Source: Oscillospiraceae bacterium (GTDB lineage Bacteria > Bacillota > Clostridia > Oscillospirales > Oscillospiraceae). Taken from it: a stretch of DNA of 64,000 nucleotides. Both the position numbers and the translations under genes were made by a program. The number at the start of each line of letters is the position of its first letter. Position 1 is the stretch's first letter. The stretch spans positions 1 to 64,000 of the forward strand of contig JAFRQP010000022.1 in assembly GCA_017428565.1 (NCBI GenBank), read 5' to 3'. The notes under the pieces were generated by a model. That model searched no databases. It was not told where the DNA came from and saw only the letters and a program-made list of their open reading frames with translations. Shown here in pieces: positions 16,869 through 25,854 of this stretch.

Positions 16869-19044
16869 TCATCCCGCGCAGGATGCGGAAGCGGAATTTG
16901 TTGAAGGGGTTCAGACCCGGATAGACCTGCTCGATCAGATCCTTCAGCTCCAGGCGGCACTGGGTCAGCTCGTCCTTGCGGATCATATGAGGGCTGAAGG
17001 CGACCTTCTCGGCGGTGTCGACGATGATCTGCGGCAGCTCTCCGCCGAAGCGGGATGCCCGGTTGGCGTAGCGCCAGCAGGCCAGAACGGCCCTGCGTCC
17101 GTCCGCCTGGTTGACCTGGCTCTCGAACAGAAGTCTTGCCAGGAGATACCAGAGGATCAGGGCAAGCGCCAGACAGGGGAGGATCAGCAGCGCCTTCCAG
17201 CTCCGGGAGCCGCCGTCTTCCCCGGCGCCGCCTCCCGTCTCCTCCGGCCCGGAGGAGCCTCCTCCTCCGCCGCCGTTGTCGCCCGGCGTGGGCTGGGGGG
17301 TGGAGAGCTCGGGCATGGTTCCGCTCTCGGGCAGGAGCAGCTCCGGCGAGGGCTCCGGCGTGGGATCGGGAGCGGCGGGCATCTCAAGGGTGGCAAAGCC
17401 GGAGCCGTGGGTCACCTCCACCGGCACCCAGCCGACGCCGTCCAGATAGACCTCCACCCAGGCGTGGGCGTCCTGGGCCAGAACATCGGTGGGGATGCCG
17501 GGATAGGTCACCGCCACAAAGCCCTCCGTCACCCTGGCCGGGATCCCCAGCGCGCGGTAGAGCACCGTCGCGGCCGAGGCGTAATGGATGCAGTAGCCCC
17601 GGTGGGACTGGGTCAGGAAATAGATGGCATAGTCGTCGGAGGGGTAGGCGCCCACATCCAGGTCGTAATCTCCCAGCTGCTGGACGTAAGCGGCCACCGC
17701 CGTGATGATGTCCGGATCCTCCGCCCGGAGCCCGGCCTCCGCGCAGATCGCCAGCGCCGCCGCCCGGGTTTCCTCCGGCAGACGGACGTAGGCGTTGTGG
17801 GCGTGAAGCTGATAGACCTGCTCGGAGGACGCGGCGTCCCCGGGCAGCGTCAGCCCCTCAAACAGACCGTGATACTCGGTGTAGCTGATCTTGTAGTTGA
17901 TCTGATCCTCCGAGGCCACAAACACGTCGGAGCCGGAGGACACGGCGGCGTAGTAGGGGATGCAGAGCGTGTCGAAGTCCACCATGGTGCGCACCTCCAC
18001 AGACCTGGAGACGCCCTCCGGCGACTGGGACACCGCAAAGGCGGTAAAGGGCAGGGAGGAGCCCGCGCTCAGCTCCTCCGCGGGGAGCCAGCCGGTCCCC
18101 TGATAATCCCCGTAGCATTTGGTGCGCAGATAGAGCTTCCCGCCCGTGTCGGAGCGGAGCTCGAACAGGGGGATCAGGGCGCTTTCGTGGTCGTACTCCT
18201 GGCTGAGCCGCATGCTGCTGTCCTCCGCGTCCCAGGCGCTGTGATAGCGGGTGCGGGGCTGATCGGACTCCGCCTGGTGCTCCGGGTCGGAGAGATAGAC
18301 GTCCGCTTCCGAGCTCCGTCCGGTCAGCAGATCGAACCAGTGGGTGTAACGCTCAAAACGCTGGCTGAGCTTCAGATCATACTCGGTATAGACGTAGTTC
18401 TCCGGCCGGTGCAGCAGCAGAAGGCCGCCCAGCACCAGCGCGATGGGCAGGATGCAGCAGAGCAGAGTGCGCCCGGCGCTTCCGTCCGGATTATAGCCCG
18501 GTCCGGTTGCAACCAGCAGAAACCAGAACAGGAGGATCCCGGCGGAGGCAAGAGCCGGAACGCTGCCGTTTACGATGATGCAGCAGATGAAGATGGGCAG
18601 GGTCTCCAGCATGGAGAGGGAGATGCGCAGATTCCGCGAGGTCAGCGCGGAGATCAGATAGGCCGCCAGAAAGAAGGCGACCAGAAGGAACACCAGCGAG
18701 TGGGCCTGGGTGTAATTGGCATAGGGATAGGCGCTGCCCGGGTGGGTGATATGGGAATAGAAGGCGCCGGAGATCCGGTCGATCAGATCCTGGGCTTCCG
18801 GCCAGGGGTCCCGCCCGAAAAAGCGGTACGCCCCGTAGAGCAGCAGCGCGCAGAGCGGCATGCCGATCCAGATCCCCCGCTTGAAGGTGCCGGCGTACCA
18901 CAGCAGCACGCAGGCCAGCAGCAGCCAGATCCAGAAGGAGGGGGCGACCCGGCAGCCAAAGCTGTCGATCATCAGGGAGACCAGGGAGAAGATCCCCAGA
19001 ACCAGCAAAACCAGGTTGGTCAGGCGGTTCAGCAATCGGTTCAT
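16864..19044 (-). CDS. Membrane transglutaminase-like protein (TgpA type)
   Basis: A 726-residue protein with about six N-terminal membrane helices, an extracytoplasmic transglutaminase core and one more helix near the C-terminus (LLILPCLALALILWYLLA). The core shows the nucleophile Cys in RGYCIHYASAATVLYRAL and the catalytic His in DAHAWVEVYL. The third position, usually Asp in a WVxVDPT motif, is Glu here (GWVPVEVTHGSG). A Pro/Gly/Ser-rich linker follows the core. Proteins of this type accompany MoxR ATPases and DUF58 proteins, as here, and are thought to act as membrane-bound thiol proteases or crosslinkers. It overlaps the DUF58 gene by four bases. The activity is inferred. Confidence 0.88.
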   Translation of the reverse strand: MNRLLNRLTNLVLLVLGIFSLVSLMIDSFGCRVAPSFWIWLLLACVLLWYAGTFKRGIWIGMPLCALLLYGAYRFFGRDPWPEAQDLIDRISGAFYSHITHPGSAYPYANYTQAHSLVFLLVAFFLAAYLISALTSRNLRISLSMLETLPIFICCIIVNGSVPALASAGILLFWFLLVATGPGYNPDGSAGRTLLCCILPIALVLGGLLLLHRPENYVYTEYDLKLSQRFERYTHWFDLLTGRSSEADVYLSDPEHQAESDQPRTRYHSAWDAEDSSMRLSQEYDHESALIPLFELRSDTGGKLYLRTKCYGDYQGTGWLPAEELSAGSSLPFTAFAVSQSPEGVSRSVEVRTMVDFDTLCIPYYAAVSSGSDVFVASEDQINYKISYTEYHGLFEGLTLPGDAASSEQVYQLHAHNAYVRLPEETRAAALAICAEAGLRAEDPDIITAVAAYVQQLGDYDLDVGAYPSDDYAIYFLTQSHRGYCIHYASAATVLYRALGIPARVTEGFVAVTYPGIPTDVLAQDAHAWVEVYLDGVGWVPVEVTHGSGFATLEMPAAPDPTPEPSPELLLPESGTMPELSTPQPTPGDNGGGGGGSSGPEETGGGAGEDGGSRSWKALLILPCLALALILWYLLARLLFESQVNQADGRRAVLACWRYANRASRFGGELPQIIVDTAEKVAFSPHMIRKDELTQCRLELKDLIEQVYPGLNPFNKFRFRILRGMK

Positions 19045-19985
19045 TTGACCGCCACCTCCCCGTCGGTGATGAGGAAGACGCAGCGGGCCCCCGCGGGGTC
19101 GAAGGGACAGGGCTTGTCCATGGGCTTTGCCAGGATGGTGCAGAGCGCCTCAACGCCCTCCGCTTCATTTCCCACGTCATAGAGACTGTCGGCCACGAAG
19201 GTGTGGGGCAGCTCCCGGGCGCAGAGCTCCAGAGACAGCCAGTACAGCAGCTCCAGCCCCCGGTCCTCCTTGCCGATCCGGCCGAGGATCAGGTAGATGT
19301 CCTGATTGGCGCTGATCAGCGGCTCGCGGACGATGACCTCGTCCGTCTTGGAGCTGAGCTTCCAGTGGATGCTGTTCACGGTGTCGCCGGGGCGGTATTC
19401 CCGCAGATCGTGCTCCTCCGAGTAGCCGCCGCCGTACTTGGGCTTGAGCTGCACCGCGGCGTCCAGCACTGTGTCCAGATCCGGCGCCACCGCGGGCGGG
19501 ACGCACTGGGGGAGCACGGTGGTGATCAGCATGGGCGGGCATTTGCGCCGCAGGGCGATGAGCCCCAGCAGATCCCGGCACTCCACGCGGACCAGGCGAC
19601 AATGGAGCTGCCCGCAAAAGTCCGTGGGCAGGGGCATCTCTCCCCGGCTGGTGACCAGCCCCATGTAGTGGAAGCAGTTCTTCTTGATCTCCCCGGTGAA
19701 GCGGTTTTCCACCTCCAGCCACACAGAGACCCTCCGCAGCGGCAGCAGGGAGCGGTTCTCAAAGCGGATGGTGATGTGCCCTTCTTCGTTCCGCGTGAGG
19801 GTCTCCGGCGCCTCCAGCTGCAGGCGCATCCGCAGCATGGAGGGGAGGGACAGCAGCAGCGTCGCCAGCGGGACCCAGAGCAGACAGGCGAAGAGATAGG
19901 GACCCAGCCAGCCCACATAGGCCATCCGGAACAGCCAAACCACGCCCAGGATCAGCAGATAAAACAGGAAACTGATGGTCGGCAT
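19041..19985 (-). CDS. DUF58 domain protein
   Basis: A 314-residue protein with two N-terminal membrane helices (LFYLLILGVVWLFRMAYVGW and the next segment). The conserved DUF58 block is YSEEHDLREYRPGDTVNSIH followed by WKLSSKTDEVIVRE. The C-terminal part resembles a vWA-like fold. It sits between a MoxR ATPase gene, four bases upstream, and the transglutaminase gene, with which it overlaps. That three-gene set is widespread; the MoxR protein is thought to act as chaperone or remodeller of the DUF58 partner. I chose the start at 19985 because translation is coupled to the moxR stop; no separate strong ribosome site is seen. Confidence 0.9.
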   Translation of the reverse strand: MPTISFLFYLLILGVVWLFRMAYVGWLGPYLFACLLWVPLATLLLSLPSMLRMRLQLEAPETLTRNEEGHITIRFENRSLLPLRRVSVWLEVENRFTGEIKKNCFHYMGLVTSRGEMPLPTDFCGQLHCRLVRVECRDLLGLIALRRKCPPMLITTVLPQCVPPAVAPDLDTVLDAAVQLKPKYGGGYSEEHDLREYRPGDTVNSIHWKLSSKTDEVIVREPLISANQDIYLILGRIGKEDRGLELLYWLSLELCARELPHTFVADSLYDVGNEAEGVEALCTILAKPMDKPCPFDPAGARCVFLITDGEVAVK

Positions 19986-19989
19986 GGCG

Positions 19990-20934
19990 TCAGCGGATGG
20001 CCGGGGCGGGAACCGACTCAAAAATTTCGTCCAGCACCTTGAAGCGTTCCTCCGAGCGGGCAAGCTCCGGCGCCCAGATCAGCCGGTGCTCGATGCACTC
20101 GCTGAAGATGAAGCGCACGTCCCGCGGCAGGACGTAGTCCCGGCCCTGGATCCAGGCCGTGGCCTTGCTGAGGGCGGTCAGGGCCAGGGTGGCCCGGGGG
20201 CTGGCCCCCTGCAGGATGCGCTCGTCCTTCCGGGTCCGCTCGCAGAGGGTGACGATATATTCGATGATGCTGTCCTTGATAAAGACGGCCTCGGCCTCCT
20301 TGCGGATCTGCATCATCTCCGCGCGGCTCACGACCTGGTTCACCTCGTCGGTGCTCATGCCGGTCTGCTTGCGGCGGACCATCTCGATGGCGTCCGCATG
20401 GTCGGGGTAGCCGATGGAGAGGCGGAGCATAAATCGGTCCATCTGGGAATCCGGCAGCATCTGGGTGCCCTTGGCGCCGGTGGGGTTCTGGGTGGCGATG
20501 ACCACGAAGGGCTGGGGCACCGGATAGGTGTTGTTGTCCACGGTGACCTCGCCCTCCTCCATGGCCTGCAGCAGCGCCGACTGGGTGCGGCTGGTGGCGC
20601 GGTTCAGCTCGTCCGCCAGGAAGAGGTTGCAGAGCACGGCGCCCTTCTGATAGCGCATTTCTCCGGTGTTTTTATCGTAGATGGAAAAGCCCGTGATGTC
20701 CGAGGGCAGCACGTCCGGCGTGAACTGGACCCGGTTATAGTCCAGTCCCAGCGCCTTGGAGAGAGAGACGGCCATGGTGGTTTTCCCCACGCCGGGAATG
20801 TCCTCCATCAGGATGTGGCCTCCGGCGATCACAGCCAGCAGGACCTTGATGAGCACATCGTCCTTTCCGACGATGGCCTTGCTGATCTCCTTGACGATCA
20901 GTCTGGCTTTTCCGACAGAATTGATGCTAGTCAT
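19990..20934 (-). CDS. MoxR-family AAA ATPase
   Basis: A 314-residue AAA+ ATPase of the MoxR group. Walker A is GVGKTTMA (about residue 48). Walker B is FLADELNRA, and sensor residues lie in VVIATQNPTGAKGTQMLP. The C-terminal lid includes PRATLALTALSKATAW. Members assist maturation of partner proteins that have vWA or DUF58 domains, matching the operon here. The start at 20934 has GGAGG five bases upstream; the longer open frame to 21783 is antisense to the dipeptidase gene and not coding. It is transcribed from its own promoter, divergent from the dipeptidase. Confidence 0.94.
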   Translation of the reverse strand: MTSINSVGKARLIVKEISKAIVGKDDVLIKVLLAVIAGGHILMEDIPGVGKTTMAVSLSKALGLDYNRVQFTPDVLPSDITGFSIYDKNTGEMRYQKGAVLCNLFLADELNRATSRTQSALLQAMEEGEVTVDNNTYPVPQPFVVIATQNPTGAKGTQMLPDSQMDRFMLRLSIGYPDHADAIEMVRRKQTGMSTDEVNQVVSRAEMMQIRKEAEAVFIKDSIIEYIVTLCERTRKDERILQGASPRATLALTALSKATAWIQGRDYVLPRDVRFIFSECIEHRLIWAPELARSEERFKVLDEIFESVPAPAIR

Positions 20935-21000
20935 AGAAACCTCCCTGTTGTGCTTCCGTGGGTTTTCCCCGAAGGGTGCCCGGAGCAAACAAATCATGTT

Positions 21001-21082
21001 ATTATACCACAGGTTTCGACATCTTACAAGATGCAGAAGTGGGGGATAGATGCTTGTAAAAACACAATATCTGTGATAATAT
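21001..21082. promoter_or_regulatory. Divergent promoters for moxR operon and C69 peptidase
   Basis: Minus strand: TTGTAA (21029-21024), 17 bases, TATAAT (21006-21001). Plus strand: TTGTAA (21054-21059), 17 bases, TAATAT (21077-21082). The two -35 boxes are 24 bases apart, so the polymerases could interfere. Confidence 0.65.
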
Positions 21083-21138
21083 GCAAAAGAATGATTCCCC
21101 GTTTTCGAAAAAGTGGGAGAAAATAAAGGAGGAAGCCT

Positions 21139-22602
21139 ATGTCCTGCACAACAGTTCTGGTCGGCGGAAAGGCCAGCAACGACGGCTCTACCATGATCGC
21201 CCGTACCGACGACGGGCATTTTGACGTGAAGAAGCTGGTGGTGGTGGAGCCCCGCCGGCAGAAGAGAAAGTATAAAAGTGTCATTTCCCATGTGGAGATC
21301 GAGCTTCCGGCCGATCCCCTGCGCTATACCGCCTGTCCCAGCGTGGACCCCAAGGACGGCGTCTGGGCCGCCACGGGCATCAACGCGGCAAACGTGGGCA
21401 TGACCGCCACCGAGACCATCACCTCCAACCCCCGGGTCCTGGCGGCGGATCCCCTGGTGGAGCTGAAAAAGGCGGCCGGGCGGGGCGAGAAGGAGATCCC
21501 CGGCGGCATCGGGGAAGAGGACATCGTGGTGCTGGTGCTGCCCTATATCCGTTCCGCGCGGGAGGGCGTGCTGCGCCTGGCCGAGCTGCTGGAGAAATAC
21601 GGCACCTACGAGTCCAACGGCATCGCCTTCAACGACGAGAAGGAGATCTGGTGGATGGAGACCATCGGCGGCCACCACTGGATCGCCCGCCGGGTGCCGG
21701 ACCGGGTGGTCGTGGTGAACCCCAACCAGTTCGGTATGGACGCCTTTGACCTGGACGACGCCTTCGGCGCGCAGAAGGAGCATCTGTGCTCCCGGGACCT
21801 ACGGGAGTTCATTGCGGAAAACCACCTGGATCTGAATCAGAACGGCGCCTTCAATCCCCGGGACGTTTTCGGCTCCCGCCGGGACATGGACCATATCTAC
21901 AACACGCCCAGGGCCTGGTTCATGGGCCGCTATCTCACCCCGAAGAGCCACCGCTGGGACGGCCCCGACGCGGAATTCACGCCGGAGAGCGACGACATTC
22001 CCTGGAGCTTCGTGCCGGACCGCAAGGTGGCGGTGGAGGACGTGAAATATATGCTCTCCTCCCACTACCAGGGCACCCCCTACAACCCCTACACCAATCA
22101 GGACACCGGCAAGCGGGGCATGTACCGCTCCATCGGCATCAACCGCACCGGCGTCACCTCCGTCTGCCAGATCCGCCCGGACCTGCCGGAGGCCGTCAAG
22201 GGGCTGGAATGGATCTGCTTCGGCTCCACCACCTTCGACGCGCTGCTGCCGGTCTATCCCAATGTGGCGAAGATGCCGAAGTATCTGAGCGATGTGGCGC
22301 TGGACGTGTCCACGGAGAACTTCTATTGGGCCAGCAGGCTCATCGGCGCCCTGGCCGACGCGGGCTACAACAACTGCATCCAGCAGATCGGGCGCTATCA
22401 GGACGCGGTGGTGACAAAGGGCCGCCAAATCGTCCGGGACTACGACGGGCGCATCGCCGCCGGCGAGAAGAGCGAGATCCTTGCGAAAGCCAACGAGGAG
22501 CTCTGCAAAATGGCAAAGGAGCAGAGCACCCAGACGCTCAACAAGCTGCTGCACGAGGTCAGCGCCCGCATGAAAAACGGCTTTAATCTGGCCGACAACT
22601 GA
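21139..22602 (+). CDS. C69-family dipeptidase
   Basis: A 487-residue N-terminal-nucleophile hydrolase of peptidase family C69 (PepD/secernin-like). The sequence starts MSCTTVLVGGKASNDGSTMI; Cys3 would be the nucleophile, exposed by removing the first residues. The conserved blocks ARTDDGHFDVK and WWMETIGGHHWIARRVPD are present. These enzymes cleave a broad range of dipeptides in the cytoplasm or at the surface. No export signal is seen. It has a good ribosome site (AAAGGAGG) and its own promoter, and is followed by the SUF genes after 26 bases. Confidence 0.9.
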   Translation: MSCTTVLVGGKASNDGSTMIARTDDGHFDVKKLVVVEPRRQKRKYKSVISHVEIELPADPLRYTACPSVDPKDGVWAATGINAANVGMTATETITSNPRVLAADPLVELKKAAGRGEKEIPGGIGEEDIVVLVLPYIRSAREGVLRLAELLEKYGTYESNGIAFNDEKEIWWMETIGGHHWIARRVPDRVVVVNPNQFGMDAFDLDDAFGAQKEHLCSRDLREFIAENHLDLNQNGAFNPRDVFGSRRDMDHIYNTPRAWFMGRYLTPKSHRWDGPDAEFTPESDDIPWSFVPDRKVAVEDVKYMLSSHYQGTPYNPYTNQDTGKRGMYRSIGINRTGVTSVCQIRPDLPEAVKGLEWICFGSTTFDALLPVYPNVAKMPKYLSDVALDVSTENFYWASRLIGALADAGYNNCIQQIGRYQDAVVTKGRQIVRDYDGRIAAGEKSEILAKANEELCKMAKEQSTQTLNKLLHEVSARMKNGFNLADN

Positions 22603-22628
22603 AAGAACAACAGGCAGGAGACAAAAAG

Positions 22629-23357
22629 ATGTTAGAGATCCGGAATCTGAGCTTTGCCGTCACCGAGGACGACAGAAAGAAAGAGATCATCCACGACCTG
22701 AATCTAAGGATCGAGGACGGAAAATTTACGGTCATCACCGGCCCCAACGGCAGCGGGAAATCCACCCTTGCCCGTCTCATCATGGGCATTGAAAAGCCCA
22801 TCTCCGGCAGCATCCTGCTGGATGGGGAGGATATCACAGCGTTGGATATCACCCAGCGGGCCAAAAAGGGCGTCAGCTTTGCCTTTCAGCAGCCGGTTCG
22901 CTTCAAGGGGATCCAGGTGAAGGACCTGCTGCGTCTGGCGGCGGGAAAGCGGATCTCCGTGTCCGAGGCCTGCGCCTATCTCTCCGAGGTGGGGCTCTGC
23001 GCCAGGGACTATATCGACCGGGAGATCAATTCCTCCCTCTCCGGCGGCGAGCTCAAGCGCATCGAGATCGCGACCCTCCTGGCCCGCAGGACCCGGCTCT
23101 CCGTCTTTGACGAGCCGGAGGCGGGCATCGACCTCTGGAGCTTTCAGAATCTGATCCGCATTTTTGAGAAGATGCGCAGCGAGATCCGGGACAGTTCCAT
23201 CGTGATCATCTCCCACCAGGAGCGGATCCTGCAGATCGCGGACGAGATCCTGGTGCTGGCCGACGGGCGCATCAGCCAGCGGGGAACGCCCGCGGAGATC
23301 ATGCCCAGGCTGATCGGCCAGACCGCGCCGGTCAGCGCCTGCCAGAAGCTGCAGTGA
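22629..23357 (+). CDS. sufC: Fe-S cluster assembly ATPase SufC
   Basis: A 242-residue ABC-type ATPase. Walker A is GPNGSGKSTLA, the signature is LSGGELKRIEIA, and Walker B with the SufC-type Glu is LSVFDEPEAGIDLW. There is no membrane permease partner. The next gene, 15 bases on, is a SufB/D-type scaffold, so this is the energising subunit of Fe-S cluster assembly. No sufS, sufU or sufD follows, giving a two-gene minimal SUF arrangement. Confidence 0.92.
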   Translation: MLEIRNLSFAVTEDDRKKEIIHDLNLRIEDGKFTVITGPNGSGKSTLARLIMGIEKPISGSILLDGEDITALDITQRAKKGVSFAFQQPVRFKGIQVKDLLRLAAGKRISVSEACAYLSEVGLCARDYIDREINSSLSGGELKRIEIATLLARRTRLSVFDEPEAGIDLWSFQNLIRIFEKMRSEIRDSSIVIISHQERILQIADEILVLADGRISQRGTPAEIMPRLIGQTAPVSACQKLQ

Positions 23358-23372
23358 GGAGGGGAGAGAAAC

Positions 23373-24299
23373 ATGGTAAAGCTTGACGCCATCCAGAAGC
23401 GCCTGATCGAGGAGATCGCCGACCTGCACGGCGTGCCCGCCGGCGCCTACAACTTCCGGGCCAACAGCCAGCTGGCCGGCCGCAATTCCACCGCCAATAT
23501 CGAGATCGTCTCCAAGCCCGACGGCAGCGGCATCTACATCCACGTAAAGCCCGGCACCAAAAACGAGAGCGTGCACATCCCCGTGGTCCTGTCCGAGAGC
23601 GGGATCAAGGAGACGGTGTACAACGACTTCTACATCGGCGAGGGGGCCGACGTGGTCATCGTGGCCGGCTGCGGCATCGACAACTGCGGCAGCCAGGACT
23701 CCGAGCACGACGGCGTCCACCGCTTTTTCGTGGAGAAGAACGCGAAGATCAAATACGTGGAAAAGCACTACGGCTCCGGCGACGGCAGGGGCCAGCGCAT
23801 CCTGAATCCGGTGACGGAGGTCTACCAGGAGGAGGGCAGCGTGGTGGAGATGGAGATGGAGCAGATCAAGGGCGTGGACTCCACCGAGCGTACCACCCTT
23901 GCCGAGCTCAAGGGCGACGCCCGCCTGGTGGTGAAGGAGCGTCTCATGACCCACGGCAGCCAGAACGCCGTCAGCACCTATCAGGTGAACCTGAACGGCG
24001 CACAGGCCACGGCGGACGTGGTGTCCCGCTCTGTGGCCCGGGACGAATCCACCCAGACCTTCAACGCCCGCATCACCGGCAACGCCCCCTGCAGCGGGCA
24101 CACGGAGTGCGATTCCATCATCATGGATCACGGCCGCATCCTGGCCATTCCCTCGCTGGAGGCCAACGACGTGGACGCCATGCTGGTGCATGAGGCCGCC
24201 ATCGGCAAGATCGCCGGCGACCAGCTCATCAAGCTGATGACCCTGGGCCTCACCGAACAGGAGGCGGAGGAGCAGATCATCAACGGCTTCCTGCGCTGA
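23373..24299 (+). CDS. sufB: SufB/SufD-like Fe-S scaffold protein (short form)
   Basis: A 308-residue protein with the right-handed beta-helix typical of SufB and SufD: repeated short strands through YNDFYIGEGADVVIVAGCGI, HRFFVEKNAKIKYVEKHY and HGRILAIPSLEANDVDAMLV. It ends with VHEAAIGKIAGDQLIKLMTL, the conserved C-terminal part that meets SufC. Canonical SufB has about 470 residues; the N-terminal part is absent here. Short SufB-like proteins paired with SufC are known as a minimal SUF system in anaerobes. Together with sufC it should build Fe-S clusters on this scaffold. Calling it SufB rather than SufD is by context. Confidence 0.85.
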   Translation: MVKLDAIQKRLIEEIADLHGVPAGAYNFRANSQLAGRNSTANIEIVSKPDGSGIYIHVKPGTKNESVHIPVVLSESGIKETVYNDFYIGEGADVVIVAGCGIDNCGSQDSEHDGVHRFFVEKNAKIKYVEKHYGSGDGRGQRILNPVTEVYQEEGSVVEMEMEQIKGVDSTERTTLAELKGDARLVVKERLMTHGSQNAVSTYQVNLNGAQATADVVSRSVARDESTQTFNARITGNAPCSGHTECDSIIMDHGRILAIPSLEANDVDAMLVHEAAIGKIAGDQLIKLMTLGLTEQEAEEQIINGFLR

Positions 24300-24315
24300 G
24301 CTTTTATACAGAAAT

Positions 24316-24376
24316 ACACACCCCCGACGGGAAAGGGATCACCTTTTTTCCGTCGGGGGTGTGTTCGCTTTTTTTG
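24316..24376 (+). terminator. Terminator after the SUF genes
   Basis: A 15-base-pair stem ACACACCCCCGACGG (24316-24330) with CCGTCGGGGGTGTGT (24350-24364), followed by TCGCTTTTTTT. Confidence 0.88.
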
Positions 24377-24384
24377 GCTCGCCC

Positions 24385-24432
24385 GCCGATAGGGGGGAGC
24401 TGGCGCGGCAGCGTCTGAGAGGGGAAAAACGG
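24385..24432. repeat. Degenerate copy of the GGGGAGCTGGCGC palindromic repeat
   Basis: GGGGGGAGCTGGCGCGGCAGCGTCTGAGAGGGG resembles the reverse orientation of the repeat family at 10914-10973 and 43968-44172, but without the ribosome-site tail. It lies between the SUF terminator and the orphan gene. Confidence 0.5.
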
Positions 24433-24446
24433 TGATTCATCCACGT

Positions 24447-25037
24447 TTAGTCGTTCAGAATCAATGGATAATCTTTTCCATCAATGGAGACACGATAGTC
24501 CTCTCTGTTCCCGCTAAAATGTGTGATATAATTCTTTGCGCCTTCAAAGGCAGTTGTTTCTATGAAAGATGAGCCCACGTTGTCACAGATCTCATGCTCT
24601 TCATCGGATCGGATCGAAACCATGATGTAATAGTCTTGAGTTCCGGCCTTGTGATAGACCGTGGCAAAACATCCGTCAGTCAGAGAATAGTTGTTCATTT
24701 TGGTAGAAAAAGTATTTCCAATTTTCCATCTTTGGCTCGCTTTTTCGACTATGACAAAATTTAGTTTGCCATGATCCATTCCAAACACCAGCGCAGTTTC
24801 ATCCCCCGAAATGACCTCAGGGGAGAGATTACGGTATGCCGGATTCGAAAGAAATGCTTCTTCCGGCGAAGAATATGAGATGAGGAAATTCTGCACAAGG
24901 AAGTATGCAGCTCCGACCAGAATGATGCAGGCAACAGCAAAGATTGCCGATTTGGTTCCTGCTTTCTTTTTCAGGAAGAAGAATGCCAAAAGCGATAATC
25001 CTAAAATGAAAAGGATAATAAACAAAAGCTGATTCAT
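24447..25037 (-). CDS. Small membrane-anchored protein of unknown function
   Basis: A 196-residue protein with two hydrophobic segments at the N-terminus (LLFIILFILGLSLLAFFFL and IFAVACIILVGAAYFLVQNF), then about 135 residues probably outside the membrane. I do not recognise a family. The outer part is polar with a Trp/Tyr-rich beta pattern. Base composition is noticeably more AT-rich than the genes on both sides, suggesting recent acquisition. AGGGGG precedes the start by about eight bases, which supports translation. It is transcribed alone; no partner is nearby. Confidence 0.7.
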   Translation of the reverse strand: MNQLLFIILFILGLSLLAFFFLKKKAGTKSAIFAVACIILVGAAYFLVQNFLISYSSPEEAFLSNPAYRNLSPEVISGDETALVFGMDHGKLNFVIVEKASQRWKIGNTFSTKMNNYSLTDGCFATVYHKAGTQDYYIMVSIRSDEEHEICDNVGSSFIETTAFEGAKNYITHFSGNREDYRVSIDGKDYPLILND

Positions 25038-25212
25038 TGAGCTGTTCCCCCTTTGAGGTCACGTTGGCAAGCAGACAGCCTATTTTGTTAAGCTAAAGAA
25101 ATAATGTTGTACCCTACATGAATATAGAACGTCTGAACCCTCGAAAAGGTTTCACCAATGAATGAAAAGTTGGAGAAAAAAGTTCTTCTGGTAATGTCAG
25201 CCAGCTTTACTC

Positions 25213-25848
25213 TTACACCATCTGCAGGATCTTCTCATATCCCGCTTCCGCCAGGGGCATGGCCTTTGCCAGCAGCGCCTCGCCCTTTGCCCGGCGCTCT
25301 GCCTTGAAAGTCTCATCCTTGATGGAACCCAGGTTAATCAGCACGTTCAGCCAGGCGCCCCGGATGGCGGCGGAGAGGCTGAGAAAGGCGACTCCCAAGT
25401 CGCTGGCGGAGCTGGTGTTGAAGCCCCGCTCCAGAAAATCGTGGGCCAGGACGACGGCTTCACAGCCCAGTGCCATGCATGCCAGGGGCGTTTCCGTGCA
25501 GGCCTTGAGCCCCTCCTGGATGGAGGCGGAGCGTTTTGCCTTCTCCTCGTCCGTCTCCCTGGGCAGGGCAAAGGCGGCACTGACCAGGTTGAAGGCCTCG
25601 GTGTCCCGCTCCATCACGTCCAGGAGCTTTGCCTTGAGTTCATTCCCGCGGTTTTCCGCCCGGGCGGCGAAGTCCGCGTATTCCACGTACTTTTTCCGCC
25701 CCTGGGTCAGACAGCCCACCATGGCGGTCAGCCCCGCGCCGAGAGCGCCCATCAGCGCCGCGGCGGAGCCGCCGCCGGGAGCCGGCGCGTCGGAGGCCAG
25801 GGTGTCCGCAAACTGCGTCACGGTCATTTCTGCTAATTTCATGCCCAT
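25213..25848 (-). CDS. fchA: Formiminotetrahydrofolate cyclodeaminase
   Basis: A 211-residue protein of the FTCD C-terminal-like family. It converts 5-formimino-THF to 5,10-methenyl-THF and ammonia. The glycine-rich ASDAPAPGGGSAAALMGALG is the family signature, followed by long helices. It lies six bases after ftcD, giving the pair that transfers and then cyclises the formimino group from histidine breakdown. In mammals these are one fused protein; here they are separate genes. Confidence 0.93.
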   Translation of the reverse strand: MGMKLAEMTVTQFADTLASDAPAPGGGSAAALMGALGAGLTAMVGCLTQGRKKYVEYADFAARAENRGNELKAKLLDVMERDTEAFNLVSAAFALPRETDEEKAKRSASIQEGLKACTETPLACMALGCEAVVLAHDFLERGFNTSSASDLGVAFLSLSAAIRGAWLNVLINLGSIKDETFKAERRAKGEALLAKAMPLAEAGYEKILQMV

Positions 25849-25854
25849 GCCCCC

